Positions 18,112 to 26,392 of a stretch of DNA of 64,000 nucleotides are shown piece after piece; the stretch's first letter is position 1; every line of letters begins with the position of its first letter. The notes beneath the pieces were generated by a model. That model saw nothing but the letters and a program-made list of their open reading frames with translations, ran no database searches and had not been told where the DNA came from. The stretch is from assembly GCA_018694835.1 (NCBI GenBank), contig JABHOG010000004.1, positions 17,216-81,215 of the forward strand. The letters run 5' to 3'. Position numbers and translations under genes: made by a program. The stretch is from Planctomycetota bacterium (lineage in GTDB: Bacteria > Planctomycetota > UBA8108 > UBA1146).

Positions 18112-18186
18112 GGGCACTGCCAGGAACATGGGTACAGCCATAAAGAGCAAAGGCACTGCCAGGAAGCGCAAGGGCACTGCCCAGAA
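18112..18186. repeat. Three degenerate GGGCACTGCCAGGAA repeats upstream of the PEGA gene
   Basis: Copies begin at about 18112, 18152 and 18172 in the divergent spacer between the PEGA and YkgJ genes. Read on the minus strand, they encode FLAVP-type repeats in a frame (ORF 17842-18177) I do not believe. A CCTCC/GGAGG pair around 18190-18210 could form a small hairpin before the YkgJ gene. Function unknown. Confidence 0.45.
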
Positions 18187-18248
18187 GAGGAGGTACCATT
18201 CCCTCCTGTCCGCTTCCAGGTTACGGTTTCTCGCAGAAAGGTCGTGTC

Positions 18249-18665
18249 ATGGATGGCAAGTGGTGGGATGCAGGATTGCCCTTCCAGTGCACCCAGTGTG
18301 GCAAATGCTGCCGGGTGGAAGGGTATGTATGGGTTCGAAGAGATGACATCCGCGAGATGGCAGCGTTTCTCGAGATCACTCCTACAGAGTTCGAGAAGAA
18401 GTATGTCAGGACCGTCGGTCGCCAGCTCAGTCTGATCGAGAAGCCGAACCGGGAGTGCATCTTCTGGGACAATGGCTGCACCGTCTATCCCGTCCGCCCG
18501 CCACAGTGCAAGACTTTCCCCTTCTGGCACCAAAATCTCTCGTCGATCGACGAGTGGCAGGAAGTGGTAGAGGATTGTCCAGGAACAGGAACTGGAGTGG
18601 TCTACTCGAAGGAAGAAATCGAGGAACTGCTCCGGGGTCACGGCGAGACCAACAAGAAGGAATGA
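18249..18665 (+). CDS. YkgJ-family cysteine-cluster protein
   Basis: A 138-residue protein with CTQCGKCC near the N-terminus, then CIFWDNGCTVYPVRPPQCKTFPFW and a distal Cys in EDCPG. This is the PF03692 pattern of CxxCxxCC proteins thought to bind an Fe-S or zinc cluster. Biochemical function is generally unknown. It starts at ATG (MDGKWWDAGLPF). Its stop lies 5 bases ahead of the next gene's start, so the two are probably co-transcribed. Confidence 0.87.
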   Translation: MDGKWWDAGLPFQCTQCGKCCRVEGYVWVRRDDIREMAAFLEITPTEFEKKYVRTVGRQLSLIEKPNRECIFWDNGCTVYPVRPPQCKTFPFWHQNLSSIDEWQEVVEDCPGTGTGVVYSKEEIEELLRGHGETNKKE

Positions 18666-18670
18666 GCCCG

Positions 18671-20743
18671 ATGAAATTTGATTCGATGTTCTTCACCGCC
18701 CTGTTGATCTTGCCATGGCTACTGGGTTCTTGTCAGGGGCCAGGGGATCGCTCGGAGACATCTACGTCTGCAGAAACCGCCAGAGATAGAGTCGAGTCAT
18801 TGTCGATCGAACTCCTCGACAAGGCAGAGGATGAGCGCAGCCTCGAACGGGTGTTCCTGGAGCGGATGCTGAGAAAGAAATCGCCTGTAGTCCGCCAGAA
18901 AGCGGCGGACGTGGCGGGAAGATCGAGGTTCAAGGAGGGAGCTGCGGCATTGATCGCGGCGGGAAGAACCGAACAAGATCCGCGAGTGCTCTCTTCCATC
19001 GCATTTTCGCTGGGCCAGTTGGGTGACCCTCAGGCACTCGACTCATTGCTGCAATGGAGTGACTTGCCGTGGCCGGTCACCGTTCGCAAGGCGGCCATCA
19101 CTGCTCTCGGCAGGATCGTTTTTCACGAAGATGACCGGGCGAGTCGAGCCCCGGTTGCCGTGGCGAGATTGATCGAGATCCTCGACACCGAGACCGATGA
19201 TGCACTCAGCCAGGAGGCGGCGTTGGCATTGTGGCGCCATGGAATCGAAGCGGTGGCGGGGATCCCGCTGCTGACACGACGACTGGAGCAGGAGAGCCCA
19301 TCGGAGCACTGGCCTTACGCCTATGCCCTGATGAAGATCGATCATGCCGAGACATCGGCACCTCTTCGTCAGGCGCTGACTCATCCTTCGGGACTGGTGC
19401 GGACCTATGCGGCGTGGGGTTGTCGGCAGCCGCTCGACCCCCTGTGCGTGGATGGCATCGATGCACTGCTGCTCGATCGGGCCAGTCCCTGGACCGCCCG
19501 GGTCGAGGCGTTGCGTACCCTCGGCAAACTGCGTGAACTGGAGTGGGATCGAAGTGATCAGGTCAGAGACCTGTTGTTGAGGCACTTGATCCAGGAGCAG
19601 CATCCTCTGGTCGCTCCGGTGGTGGTGGAGAGTCTCGGCATCGGAGCGACTGCAGTGGAACTACCCTTCATCTTCGGAGCGCTCGATCCTGAGCGATCGG
19701 AATCGGTTCAATCGGCAGCGATCGGGGCACTCGCCTCTGCAGCGCTGCTCGGGCTGCTGACTCCGATTCGATGTGCGGAGATCCTGGCGGATTTCAGTCG
19801 GGATGACTCCGTTTCGATCCGAACTGCTTCGGCGACCGCCATCGCAAGCCTCGGAGCAGTGGGCCTCCCTTCGCTGGAGAAGTTTCTCAACGATCCCGAT
19901 CGGCGGGTTCGTGCGGCAGCGGTCTCGGCACTTGAATCGATCGAGGACCCGGCGGTCGAGCGGTTGATCCTGCGGGCCCTCAGAGATGTAGATGTGTCGG
20001 TGAAGATGCCCGCAGCGCAGTTGGCGGCGAGCAGGGAGATCGAAGACTGGCAGCAGCAGTTGAAGAGCCTGTGGGCGAGATCGCTCGATGTCGAGAGCTG
20101 GGAGTTGCGAGTGCAACTGCTCGGTCAACTCGCCGAGACCGATGTCGGGGAGTTGCTGGCTCGTCAGGCACTCAAGGATCCGTTTCGCACCGTCAGGAGT
20201 GCGGGAGCGAGGGTGCTGAAGGTGCCGACTCCTCCCCTTGCGGGGCGTTCTCCCGCCGAGATGATCACTTCTCGCCAGCTGACTGGAGAAGGTCCTCCGC
20301 GGGTCTTTCTCCAGCTGGAGTCGGGAACGATGGTGATCGAACTCGATCTGGCAGCGGCTCCGCGCCATGTCAGTGCCTTCATCGATGGGGTCCGCCGCCA
20401 CGCCTATGATGGTCGGATCTTTCACAGGGTCGTTCCTTCTTTTGTTGCCCAGGGTGGTGGTCCTCGCGGAGACGGATGGGGAGACGAGGGCTGGCACCTG
20501 ATCGACGAGATCCATCCCAGGATCTACCGGCGCGGTACTGTCGGCATGCCGAAGGCAGGGGATGACACCGGAGGTTCCCAGATCTTCATCACTCACCTCC
20601 CGACTCCCCATCTCGATGGTCGTTACACGGTGTTTGGTCAGGTGGTGGAAGGGTTGGACCTGCTCGACCAGATCGAGGTGGGCAGCCGGATCGTCAAGAT
20701 CACCGTCGATGAAAGTCGCTTCCGTAAGCGCGTCGCGTTCTGA
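18671..20743 (+). CDS. HEAT-repeat lipoprotein with C-terminal cyclophilin-type peptidyl-prolyl isomerase
   Basis: About 690 residues. Start ATG 18671 has AAGAAGGA 9 bases upstream; ATG 18662, overlapping the YkgJ stop, is the alternative. The signal peptide ends in the lipobox LLGSC (Cys21). Residues about 50-520 are HEAT-like helical repeats. The last 150 residues are cyclophilin: VIELDLAAAPRHVSAF, FHRVVPSFVAQGG, MPKAGDDTGGSQIFITH, RYTVFGQVVEGLD. Key residues of the active Phe-His-Arg and Gln-Gly-Gly motifs are kept. It is probably a periplasmic foldase whose HEAT array recruits clients. The 762-residue track ORF starts too far upstream. Confidence 0.87.
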   Translation: MKFDSMFFTALLILPWLLGSCQGPGDRSETSTSAETARDRVESLSIELLDKAEDERSLERVFLERMLRKKSPVVRQKAADVAGRSRFKEGAAALIAAGRTEQDPRVLSSIAFSLGQLGDPQALDSLLQWSDLPWPVTVRKAAITALGRIVFHEDDRASRAPVAVARLIEILDTETDDALSQEAALALWRHGIEAVAGIPLLTRRLEQESPSEHWPYAYALMKIDHAETSAPLRQALTHPSGLVRTYAAWGCRQPLDPLCVDGIDALLLDRASPWTARVEALRTLGKLRELEWDRSDQVRDLLLRHLIQEQHPLVAPVVVESLGIGATAVELPFIFGALDPERSESVQSAAIGALASAALLGLLTPIRCAEILADFSRDDSVSIRTASATAIASLGAVGLPSLEKFLNDPDRRVRAAAVSALESIEDPAVERLILRALRDVDVSVKMPAAQLAASREIEDWQQQLKSLWARSLDVESWELRVQLLGQLAETDVGELLARQALKDPFRTVRSAGARVLKVPTPPLAGRSPAEMITSRQLTGEGPPRVFLQLESGTMVIELDLAAAPRHVSAFIDGVRRHAYDGRIFHRVVPSFVAQGGGPRGDGWGDEGWHLIDEIHPRIYRRGTVGMPKAGDDTGGSQIFITHLPTPHLDGRYTVFGQVVEGLDLLDQIEVGSRIVKITVDESRFRKRVAF

Positions 20744-20813
20744 GACGGACGGATGGCTTCCTCGGAATCGTACTGTGGCCACACTCCTTTGCTGGTACAG
20801 GAAGGGGGATCCG

Positions 20814-22139
20814 ATGCTTCCACCGGATTATTCACTGTTGACTCGAACAGACCTCGAGATGACGGCCGTCGATGGTGTGGTGGATTCACTGGAGTCTTGT
20901 ATCCAGGTGAGCTCACCAGAAAACCCAGGTTATTACTGGGGCAATTACCTGCTACTGCCGGGGGCACCGGAAGCGGATCGCCTGCAGTCCTGGGTTGACC
21001 TGTTTCGTGATCGGTTCCAGTCCTATTGTGAGGTGGAACATATACTGCTGCGCTGGGACGGTGCGGCCCTGGCGCCGCAGGCGCAGGCGCGTGCCCGTGC
21101 CCTGGGTATGACTGAAGATTCAGGACCCGGGATGGTCGCGACTCAACTGATCGACCCCCAGCTGATCGAACCCGGGAATCAGCATGTAGAGATCCGACCA
21201 CTCGATTTCGAGCGTGAGTTCGATCAGATCGAGCAACTCAACCAGCAGTGTGATCCCAACGAAAGCAGTGGCTCTCCGGAGTACCGACTCTTCAAGGAAC
21301 GAATGCGTCAGTCGTGGCGCAAGCGACAGCGGGCGGGGATGGTTACCTGGTGGGGGGTATTCTTCGATGAGGTGCTGGTCGGACAGTGCGGCTTTGTCTT
21401 CTGCTCCGATCGACTGGGAAGATATCAGGCGGTCGAGACTCACCCTGATTTTCGTCGGCGCGGGGTTTGCTCGGCGCTGATTTCGACGGTGGGTCAGGAC
21501 GCACTGGGCCGCGGTGGATGCCGCGCGCTGTTGCTGGGGGCCGATGGGGAGGGACCGGCACTGGGGTTGTATCGGCGACTGGGATTCAAGACCGATACTA
21601 ACCAGAGGGCGCTACTGCTGGGCGGGGACTCGATGGTGGTTCGCCTGGAAGTGGCGGCGGATCATGCCGAGGTGCGATCGCTGGTACAGGCAGCATTCGA
21701 GGGAGTGGAGGAAGTACAACTGATCGATCAGATGAGGGATCAGCCGGGAGTGCTGTCGTTGGTGGCGGTCCGATCGGGTTCGATTCTCGGGCATGCACTC
21801 TTCACACCTGTCACCAGTGACGCCGCTGGATCGAACTTCCAGCCTGCGGTGGCCCTGGGACCGATCGCAGTGCGTCCATCGCAGCAGCGGCAAGGATGTG
21901 GCAGCGCATTGATCCGGGGCGGACTCGACCGATGCCGGGATCAGGGAATGGGTGCAGCTTTTGTGCTGGGCGACCCAGAGTACTACAGCCGTTTTGGTTG
22001 GCGGCCCGCCCAGCAGCGTCAACTTCATTGCCAGTGGCCCTTGGCGAGGGATGCTTTTCAGGTGCTCGAGTTGAGCGAGGGCGGCCTCGATGGCTGGCAA
22101 GGAAAGGTCAACTATGCCCCCGCCTTTGATCGATTCTGA
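20814..22139 (+). CDS. Tandem GNAT N-acetyltransferase
   Basis: A 441-residue protein starting at ATG 20814 behind GAAGGGGG; the track start at 20562 lies inside the previous gene. It contains two GNAT folds. The first has the acetyl-CoA loop HPDFRRRGVCSALI and GLYRRLGFK. The second is YhbS-like, with AVRPSQQRQGCGSALI and VLGDPEYYSRFGW. The first 110 residues (LLPGAPEADRLQSWVDLF) may be part of a further degenerate acyltransferase-like domain. The acceptor, a small molecule or protein amine, is unknown. Confidence 0.85.
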   Translation: MLPPDYSLLTRTDLEMTAVDGVVDSLESCIQVSSPENPGYYWGNYLLLPGAPEADRLQSWVDLFRDRFQSYCEVEHILLRWDGAALAPQAQARARALGMTEDSGPGMVATQLIDPQLIEPGNQHVEIRPLDFEREFDQIEQLNQQCDPNESSGSPEYRLFKERMRQSWRKRQRAGMVTWWGVFFDEVLVGQCGFVFCSDRLGRYQAVETHPDFRRRGVCSALISTVGQDALGRGGCRALLLGADGEGPALGLYRRLGFKTDTNQRALLLGGDSMVVRLEVAADHAEVRSLVQAAFEGVEEVQLIDQMRDQPGVLSLVAVRSGSILGHALFTPVTSDAAGSNFQPAVALGPIAVRPSQQRQGCGSALIRGGLDRCRDQGMGAAFVLGDPEYYSRFGWRPAQQRQLHCQWPLARDAFQVLELSEGGLDGWQGKVNYAPAFDRF

Positions 22140-22442
22140 TCGGTGCTGGGGAGGGCACGGCATAAACGGGTCGGAATTGGTTTCCCTGCGGTGGCCCAGC
22201 ACCCGCGTGGGCTCCGACGGAGGAGAGGGGAGAGGGTGGTCACGAAGAGGAGGATACGGGTGAATTGAGAAGCACCAGGGGAGCAGAAGTCCCGAATGGG
22301 TGTTCCCGGATGGGGGGCTGACAGCGGTCCTACGGGTGAAATCCTACAATTCCCTCAAGAGTCCACGCGTCAGATCCGATCAATTCCTCACGGAGATAGG
22401 TCACCCTCCACGGGAGCCGCTTCGTCGAGAGGATTAGAAAAC
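22140..22442. other. Gene-free spacer with a nested inverted repeat
   Basis: Between the GNAT and TPR genes. It holds an outer stem GTCGGA (about 22169) / TCCGAC and an inner stem GCCCA/TGGGC around 22193-22211, without a T-run. Purine-rich GGAGGAGAGGGGAGAGGG follows. It may be a weak terminator or RNA structure. No small ORF with a convincing ribosome site is seen. Confidence 0.35.
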
Positions 22443-23114
22443 ATGAATCATCGCATCTTCGGGGCTCTCTTCATCTTGCCCCTGTTATTCCTGGTCTCGG
22501 GTTGTACGACCCAGACGATTCGCCCCATCTCCCAGCAAGTGGTCATCGAGGACGAGGAAAATCGTTCCACCATCATCGATGTGAAGCTGGAGAAATACAT
22601 CGAGTTGGCGAAGGACTTTCCCAAGGAAGCGAGATACCAGGAGAAACTGGCGAAGCTGTACTGGGAAAAAACAGACCACAAGAATGCACTGAAGGCATTG
22701 GCACGCGCCAAGAAACTGGACTCCGATAATCCGCGTTACAATTATCTGGAAGCTCAGATCTTGGAGGGCCTCGGCAGTTACTCTGCTGCAGAAAAAGCCT
22801 ACCTGGCAGTGATCGAGGGTACTGAAAACGGCAGAGAATATTCGGGACCTTTGATGCAACTGGGTAATCTCTACATGCAGATGGAACGAAGCGATAAGGC
22901 TCTCATTTGCTTCAAGGATGCTCTCGAAGCCGATCCGACATTTTCTGAACCCCATTACTGGATCGGCCGAGTGCAGTTAATGCACAAGAATCGCAAGGCA
23001 GCGATTCAGAGTTTCGAGCGTTACCTCCGAGTCGGAGGTCAGCAGCGCTACAAGGAAGTACTGCAAACCCTGCAAGCTTTGCAGCCCGATCTGCGGATTC
23101 ACGACATCCGCTGA
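22443..23114 (+). CDS. TPR-repeat lipoprotein
   Basis: A 223-residue lipoprotein. The true start is ATG 22443 (MNHRIFGALFILPLLFLVSGC), not the track's 22296, because the signal peptide with lipobox LVSGC (Cys21) begins here and GAGAGG precedes it. Residues about 60-215 form about four tetratricopeptide repeats, for example YNYLEAQILEGLGSYSAAEKA and MQLGNLYMQMERSDKALICF. TPR lipoproteins act as periplasmic scaffolds, often in pilus or secretion assembly; no partner is evident here. Confidence 0.82.
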   Translation: MNHRIFGALFILPLLFLVSGCTTQTIRPISQQVVIEDEENRSTIIDVKLEKYIELAKDFPKEARYQEKLAKLYWEKTDHKNALKALARAKKLDSDNPRYNYLEAQILEGLGSYSAAEKAYLAVIEGTENGREYSGPLMQLGNLYMQMERSDKALICFKDALEADPTFSEPHYWIGRVQLMHKNRKAAIQSFERYLRVGGQQRYKEVLQTLQALQPDLRIHDIR

Positions 23115-23133
23115 ACACTTGCCCTCTCTTCTT

Positions 23134-23170
23134 CGGCGGAGGTTCGGTTTCAAACACCGTGCCTCCGCCG
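23134..23170 (+). terminator. Hairpin terminator after the TPR lipoprotein gene
   Basis: A perfect 9-bp stem (CGGCGGAGG / CCTCCGCCG) is extended by CGGT/ACCG with a TTCAAAC loop. It lies 19 bases after the stop. The following ATTCTAATT is only moderately T-rich. Confidence 0.6.
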
Positions 23171-23476
23171 ATTCTAATTCCACATCTGCAAGATCAGTAT
23201 CCGTGCATGAGCGCGGATGTGATGCACGTTGCCCCGGTATTCACCGGGCATGAATGGGATCTGTGTGGGGGAGGGGCTTGGATCGGCTGAACTGAGCTGA
23301 CAAGATCGACGCCACCCTCTGGAATTGAAATAGAGCCGGAGGGAACGAATTCCCTCCGACCCGTGAGGAGGTGTGTCTGGTGAATTAACGGCTCAGGGGA
23401 CAGATCTGTTCCCGGGCACCCAAAAAAAACGTAACGGTCGTAAACTCTTTAATGCTAATGACTTGGGTAGGCAAGT
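23171..23476. other. Convergent intergenic spacer with a perfect hairpin at 23337-23358
   Basis: The spacer lies between the TPR and HTH genes. It holds a perfect 9-bp hairpin with a CGAA loop (CGGAGGGAA / TTCCCTCCG). On the minus strand this is followed by a T-rich tract and may end the HTH operon. A second inverted repeat (GGGGACA-GATC-TGTTCCC, about 23397) and an A8 tract (about 23423) follow. No gene is seen. Confidence 0.45.
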
Positions 23477-24439
23477 TTAGGGATGGAAACCAGGTCCAGC
23501 AGGATTTCGCAGGTGGAGAAGCACCTTCCAGGCGCGTTCCACCTCTGCTGTTGGAAGTATGTATGGAGGGTTCTCGGAGCGTAAGAATTGTAATCGGATC
23601 GCTTCGTCGTCGTCATCAAAATAGCGACAGAACAGTGTCCTGGAGGTTTCATGTGGCTCTTCAGGATTTTCCCACAATGTTCTCACCAGCGCAAAGGAGC
23701 CGCTGGTGACGATTTCATCCAGCCCCAACACGATCACATCGCCTCGACGAAAGCAGTTCTCTCCCGGCCCGGTCATGGCATCTCCGTCGACTCGAACCGC
23801 GAAGGACCGATCCGGATCGATTCCCGGTAACTGCAGCCACTGCTCGACGACTCCCGCAGGCTGACCCTCTTCATCGAGTTCTTCCGGGTATGCGCTCATC
23901 TCTGCCACCAGTAGAGGAGTTCCATTGCCGTCGCTGGAGGTGGGAACTACGACCTGAAGCGATTCCGGCTCGGTGACGTCCAGTTTCTCTTCGGCAGCGG
24001 CCAGCAGGTCGATGGGAGTGAAGCCGAGTAGGCGGCACGCCTTCTTGATGAAATCGTTTTCGATGCCACTTCTTCGCCCTTCCTCAACCGACAGGCAAAA
24101 GGCGCGGGAGGTGAGGGTCTTCCGTGCCAGATCCTCGACGGTCCAGTGCTTCTGGCGGCGCGCAGAACGGATGATCTTCCCTATCGCCACCCGCAGGGGG
24201 GTCGCCGATGAGCTGGCAAGTGGCCGAACGGGAGCCACTTCTCCATCTTCAAAGAATTCGGATGGCGTTACCTGTAACGCTCTTGCGATCCGCGCCAGGA
24301 CCTCGCTATTGACCCGTCGCTGGCCACTTTCGAGCCGGCTCATCTGGGATGCGGAGAGCCCGATCTGTTCGGCCAGATCCTTGGCTGCGATTCCCTTCTC
24401 TTCCCGAAGGGTGCGAATCAGAGTTCCAATCTTGGCCAT
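23477..24439 (-). CDS. Transcription regulator with two HTH domains and a degenerate S24 domain
   Basis: A 320-residue protein. Residues about 5-60 are a canonical XRE helix-turn-helix (EKGIAAKDLAEQIGLSASQMSRLESGQR). Residues about 85-145 are a second, diverged HTH (HWTVEDLARKTLTSRAF). The C-terminus has the S24/LexA-like fold (FAVRVDGDAMTGPGENCFRRGD). The catalytic Ser of the usual GDSM motif is Ala, and no catalytic Lys is obvious, so self-cleavage is unlikely. It may instead sense a ligand or only dimerise. Its ATG follows the CPBP stop by 1 base behind GGAG, making it the last gene of the thi operon. Confidence 0.85.
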   Translation of the reverse strand: MAKIGTLIRTLREEKGIAAKDLAEQIGLSASQMSRLESGQRRVNSEVLARIARALQVTPSEFFEDGEVAPVRPLASSSATPLRVAIGKIIRSARRQKHWTVEDLARKTLTSRAFCLSVEEGRRSGIENDFIKKACRLLGFTPIDLLAAAEEKLDVTEPESLQVVVPTSSDGNGTPLLVAEMSAYPEELDEEGQPAGVVEQWLQLPGIDPDRSFAVRVDGDAMTGPGENCFRRGDVIVLGLDEIVTSGSFALVRTLWENPEEPHETSRTLFCRYFDDDDEAIRLQFLRSENPPYILPTAEVERAWKVLLHLRNPAGPGFHP

Positions 24440-24440
24440 C

Positions 24441-25349
24441 TCAGTTGCTCCATCCGAAGAACTCGGTCAAGAACAGGAGGCTGATCATCATCGAATTGAA
24501 CATGGCATGAAGGAGGATGCTCAGCCACAGGTTGCCACTTCGTTGATAGAGCCATGCGAGCAGGAAGCCAAGTACTGCCACCGGGCCCGAGTTGGAATCA
24601 TGCATCAGGCCAAAGAGCATCGATGAAATCAGAGCCGCAGGAATGAAACCATTGCGATCACGAAGGTATCGAAAGAGCAATCCTCGAAATAGAACTTCCT
24701 CGGCGCAGGGAGCGATGACCATCGCCGTCACTGTCATCGCCAACAGGAATCCCCAGTTCTGCTGCTGGATCGCTTCCTGAATCAGCACGATTCCGTGCTG
24801 CAAATCATTGTCGAAATTGAGCATGCGTAAGAGTGAATCCCAGAGTGCGGAAACTCCGATGTGAGCCGGCACGTAGCACAGTAGAGCCAGCGAAGTGATT
24901 CCGATCGACTTTAGCGCGCTGCTACCGGTCCCGAAGAAGGACTCATCCGATCGATTCTGCTCGCGACATCGCTTTTGGTGCACCTGGATCGTCAGTTTCA
25001 TCGCCAAGAGGCTGATGGTGGCGGATCCGGCGATCTCCACCGCCGCATTGTCAAACAGGCTCCGCATCAAGCTGACGGCCCCTACGCTGGAGAAGATCAT
25101 CAAGCCGAAGATAATCAGCAAGTCTTCGATTCTGAAGAGGGGCTGGATCGTTGGCGGCGCAGGTTTGGCAAAGAAGTGAGATTCTATCTTTCGCAGGGTG
25201 ACCAGCGAGATGGTGATCAGCCCGAAGGCGAACAGCAAGACGGCCCAGAGCTCTGGTTCATAGGCCGCAGCATCTGCGGTGGCGGAGTCGATCAGATCGG
25301 ACCCGACCGGTGAGTCTGCGCTTCCGTTTCCCACCGCAGTCTGGAACAT
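24441..25349 (-). CDS. CPBP-family (CAAX/bacteriocin-processing-like) membrane protease
   Basis: A 302-residue polytopic membrane protein with the CPBP motifs EEVLFRGLLF, then FGLMHD, then LLHAMFNS, which supply the glutamates and histidines of these intramembrane metalloproteases. About eight hydrophobic segments are visible. I start at ATG 25349, overlapping the thiG stop as TGATG, behind GGGAGAG; the track uses GTG 25352. Family members process prenylated or bacteriocin peptides or protect against them. Its neighbour is a regulator with an S24-like domain. Confidence 0.85.
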   Translation of the reverse strand: MFQTAVGNGSADSPVGSDLIDSATADAAAYEPELWAVLLFAFGLITISLVTLRKIESHFFAKPAPPTIQPLFRIEDLLIIFGLMIFSSVGAVSLMRSLFDNAAVEIAGSATISLLAMKLTIQVHQKRCREQNRSDESFFGTGSSALKSIGITSLALLCYVPAHIGVSALWDSLLRMLNFDNDLQHGIVLIQEAIQQQNWGFLLAMTVTAMVIAPCAEEVLFRGLLFRYLRDRNGFIPAALISSMLFGLMHDSNSGPVAVLGFLLAWLYQRSGNLWLSILLHAMFNSMMISLLFLTEFFGWSN

Positions 25350-26152
25350 CACTCTCCCAGCACGCCCTCGGTGGGACTGGATGCCTGGGCATATCGACGC
25401 TTCTGAATCCGTCCGGCACGAGCGGCGAACCAGCCGGCATCGAGAGCGTTTCGCATCGCATGGGCCATCGTCACTGGATCCCTGGCTCCGGCGATGCCGG
25501 TGTTGAGAAGCACCCCTTCGGCTCCCAGTTCCATTGCGATGGTGACATCGCTAGCAGTTCCCACTCCAGCATCGATGATCACAGGAACCTCGAGTTGCTC
25601 GAGGATGATGGAGAGATTGTTTCGATTGAGAATCCCCTGGCCGCTGCCGATGGGGGAGCCCGCAGGCATCACCGAGGTCGCTCCAGCATCCTGCAATCGA
25701 AGAGCCAGCACCGGATCATCGCTGGTGTAGACCATCACCTTGAAGCCTTCCGAGACGAGGGATTGGCAAGCTTCGAGGGTTCCGATCGGATCGGGCAGTA
25801 GCGTTTTTTTGTCGCCCAGAACCTCCAGTTTGACCCAGTCTCCCAGACCCAACTCACGAGACAGGTGGCAAACTCGGATGGCGTCCTCGGCATTGAAGCA
25901 CCCGGCGGTGTTGGGAAGCAGGAAGTAACGATCCCGGTCGAGGTGGGAGAGCAAGTTGTCGGAACTGGAGAGATCGACACGTCGAATCGCCACCGTGACC
26001 ATCTCACATCCGGAGGCTTCCAGCGCAGCATTCATTGTCTGGTGATCGGCGTACTTGCCGGTTCCCACCAGCAGCCGCGAGCGAAAAGTCTTGCCGCCCA
26101 GTTTGAGGGGTGTGGGCTTGGTTTCGGTGATACAGGTCGGTTCAATATTCAA
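25349..26152 (-). CDS. thiG: Thiazole synthase ThiG
   Basis: ThiG builds the thiazole phosphate of thiamine from deoxyxylulose phosphate, dehydroglycine/imine and ThiS-thiocarboxylate in the cytoplasm. The 267-residue TIM-barrel protein shows [10 protein letters not shown], the Schiff-base lysine context [23 protein letters not shown] and [25 protein letters not shown]. It starts 3 bases after thiS, so the pair is cotranscribed. No thiH, thiO, thiE or thiC is in the window. Confidence 0.96.
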   Translation of the reverse strand: MNIEPTCITETKPTPLKLGGKTFRSRLLVGTGKYADHQTMNAALEASGCEMVTVAIRRVDLSSSDNLLSHLDRDRYFLLPNTAGCFNAEDAIRVCHLSRELGLGDWVKLEVLGDKKTLLPDPIGTLEACQSLVSEGFKVMVYTSDDPVLALRLQDAGATSVMPAGSPIGSGQGILNRNNLSIILEQLEVPVIIDAGVGTASDVTIAMELGAEGVLLNTGIAGARDPVTMAHAMRNALDAGWFAARAGRIQKRRYAQASSPTEGVLGE

Positions 26153-26155
26153 CGA

Positions 26156-26392
26156 TCAACCTCCTCCGACGATGGTGACCACTTCTAATTCATCTCCGGC
26201 TTCAATGACGGTCGATGTGTGAAGTGAGCGAGGGACGATCTTACGATTGCGTTCGACTGCCACCGCCGTCGGTTCTATGGCGAGTCCCTCGATGAGTGTG
26301 GCTACCGTGGTTCCCGGTTGGACGGGGTGCGACTCGCCATTGAGTCGCACCTCGAACACCGATGTCGAATCGTTCATCTGGACCACGCCCAT
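26156..26392 (-). CDS. thiS: Sulfur carrier protein ThiS
   Basis: A 78-residue ubiquitin-like sulfur carrier ending in the required diglycine (TIVGGG). It carries the sulfur that ThiG places in the thiazole. ATG 26392 ([10 protein letters not shown]) is chosen because it overlaps the upstream stop as TGATG; ATG 26377 would give a 73-residue form. The core reads [23 protein letters not shown] and [12 protein letters not shown], typical of ThiS. Confidence 0.92.
   Translation of the reverse strand: MGVVQMNDSTSVFEVRLNGESHPVQPGTTVATLIEGLAIEPTAVAVERNRKIVPRSLHTSTVIEAGDELEVVTIVGGG

Noticed and set aside
17842-18177. ORF with FLAVP-type repeats upstream of the PEGA gene
   Set aside because: Out of frame with the PEGA lipoprotein, which has its own signal peptide and lipobox; the repeats are probably non-coding.
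19661-20782. 373-residue ORF on the minus strand
   Set aside because: Shadow of the HEAT-cyclophilin gene; no ribosome site, Arg/His-rich composition and no family resemblance.
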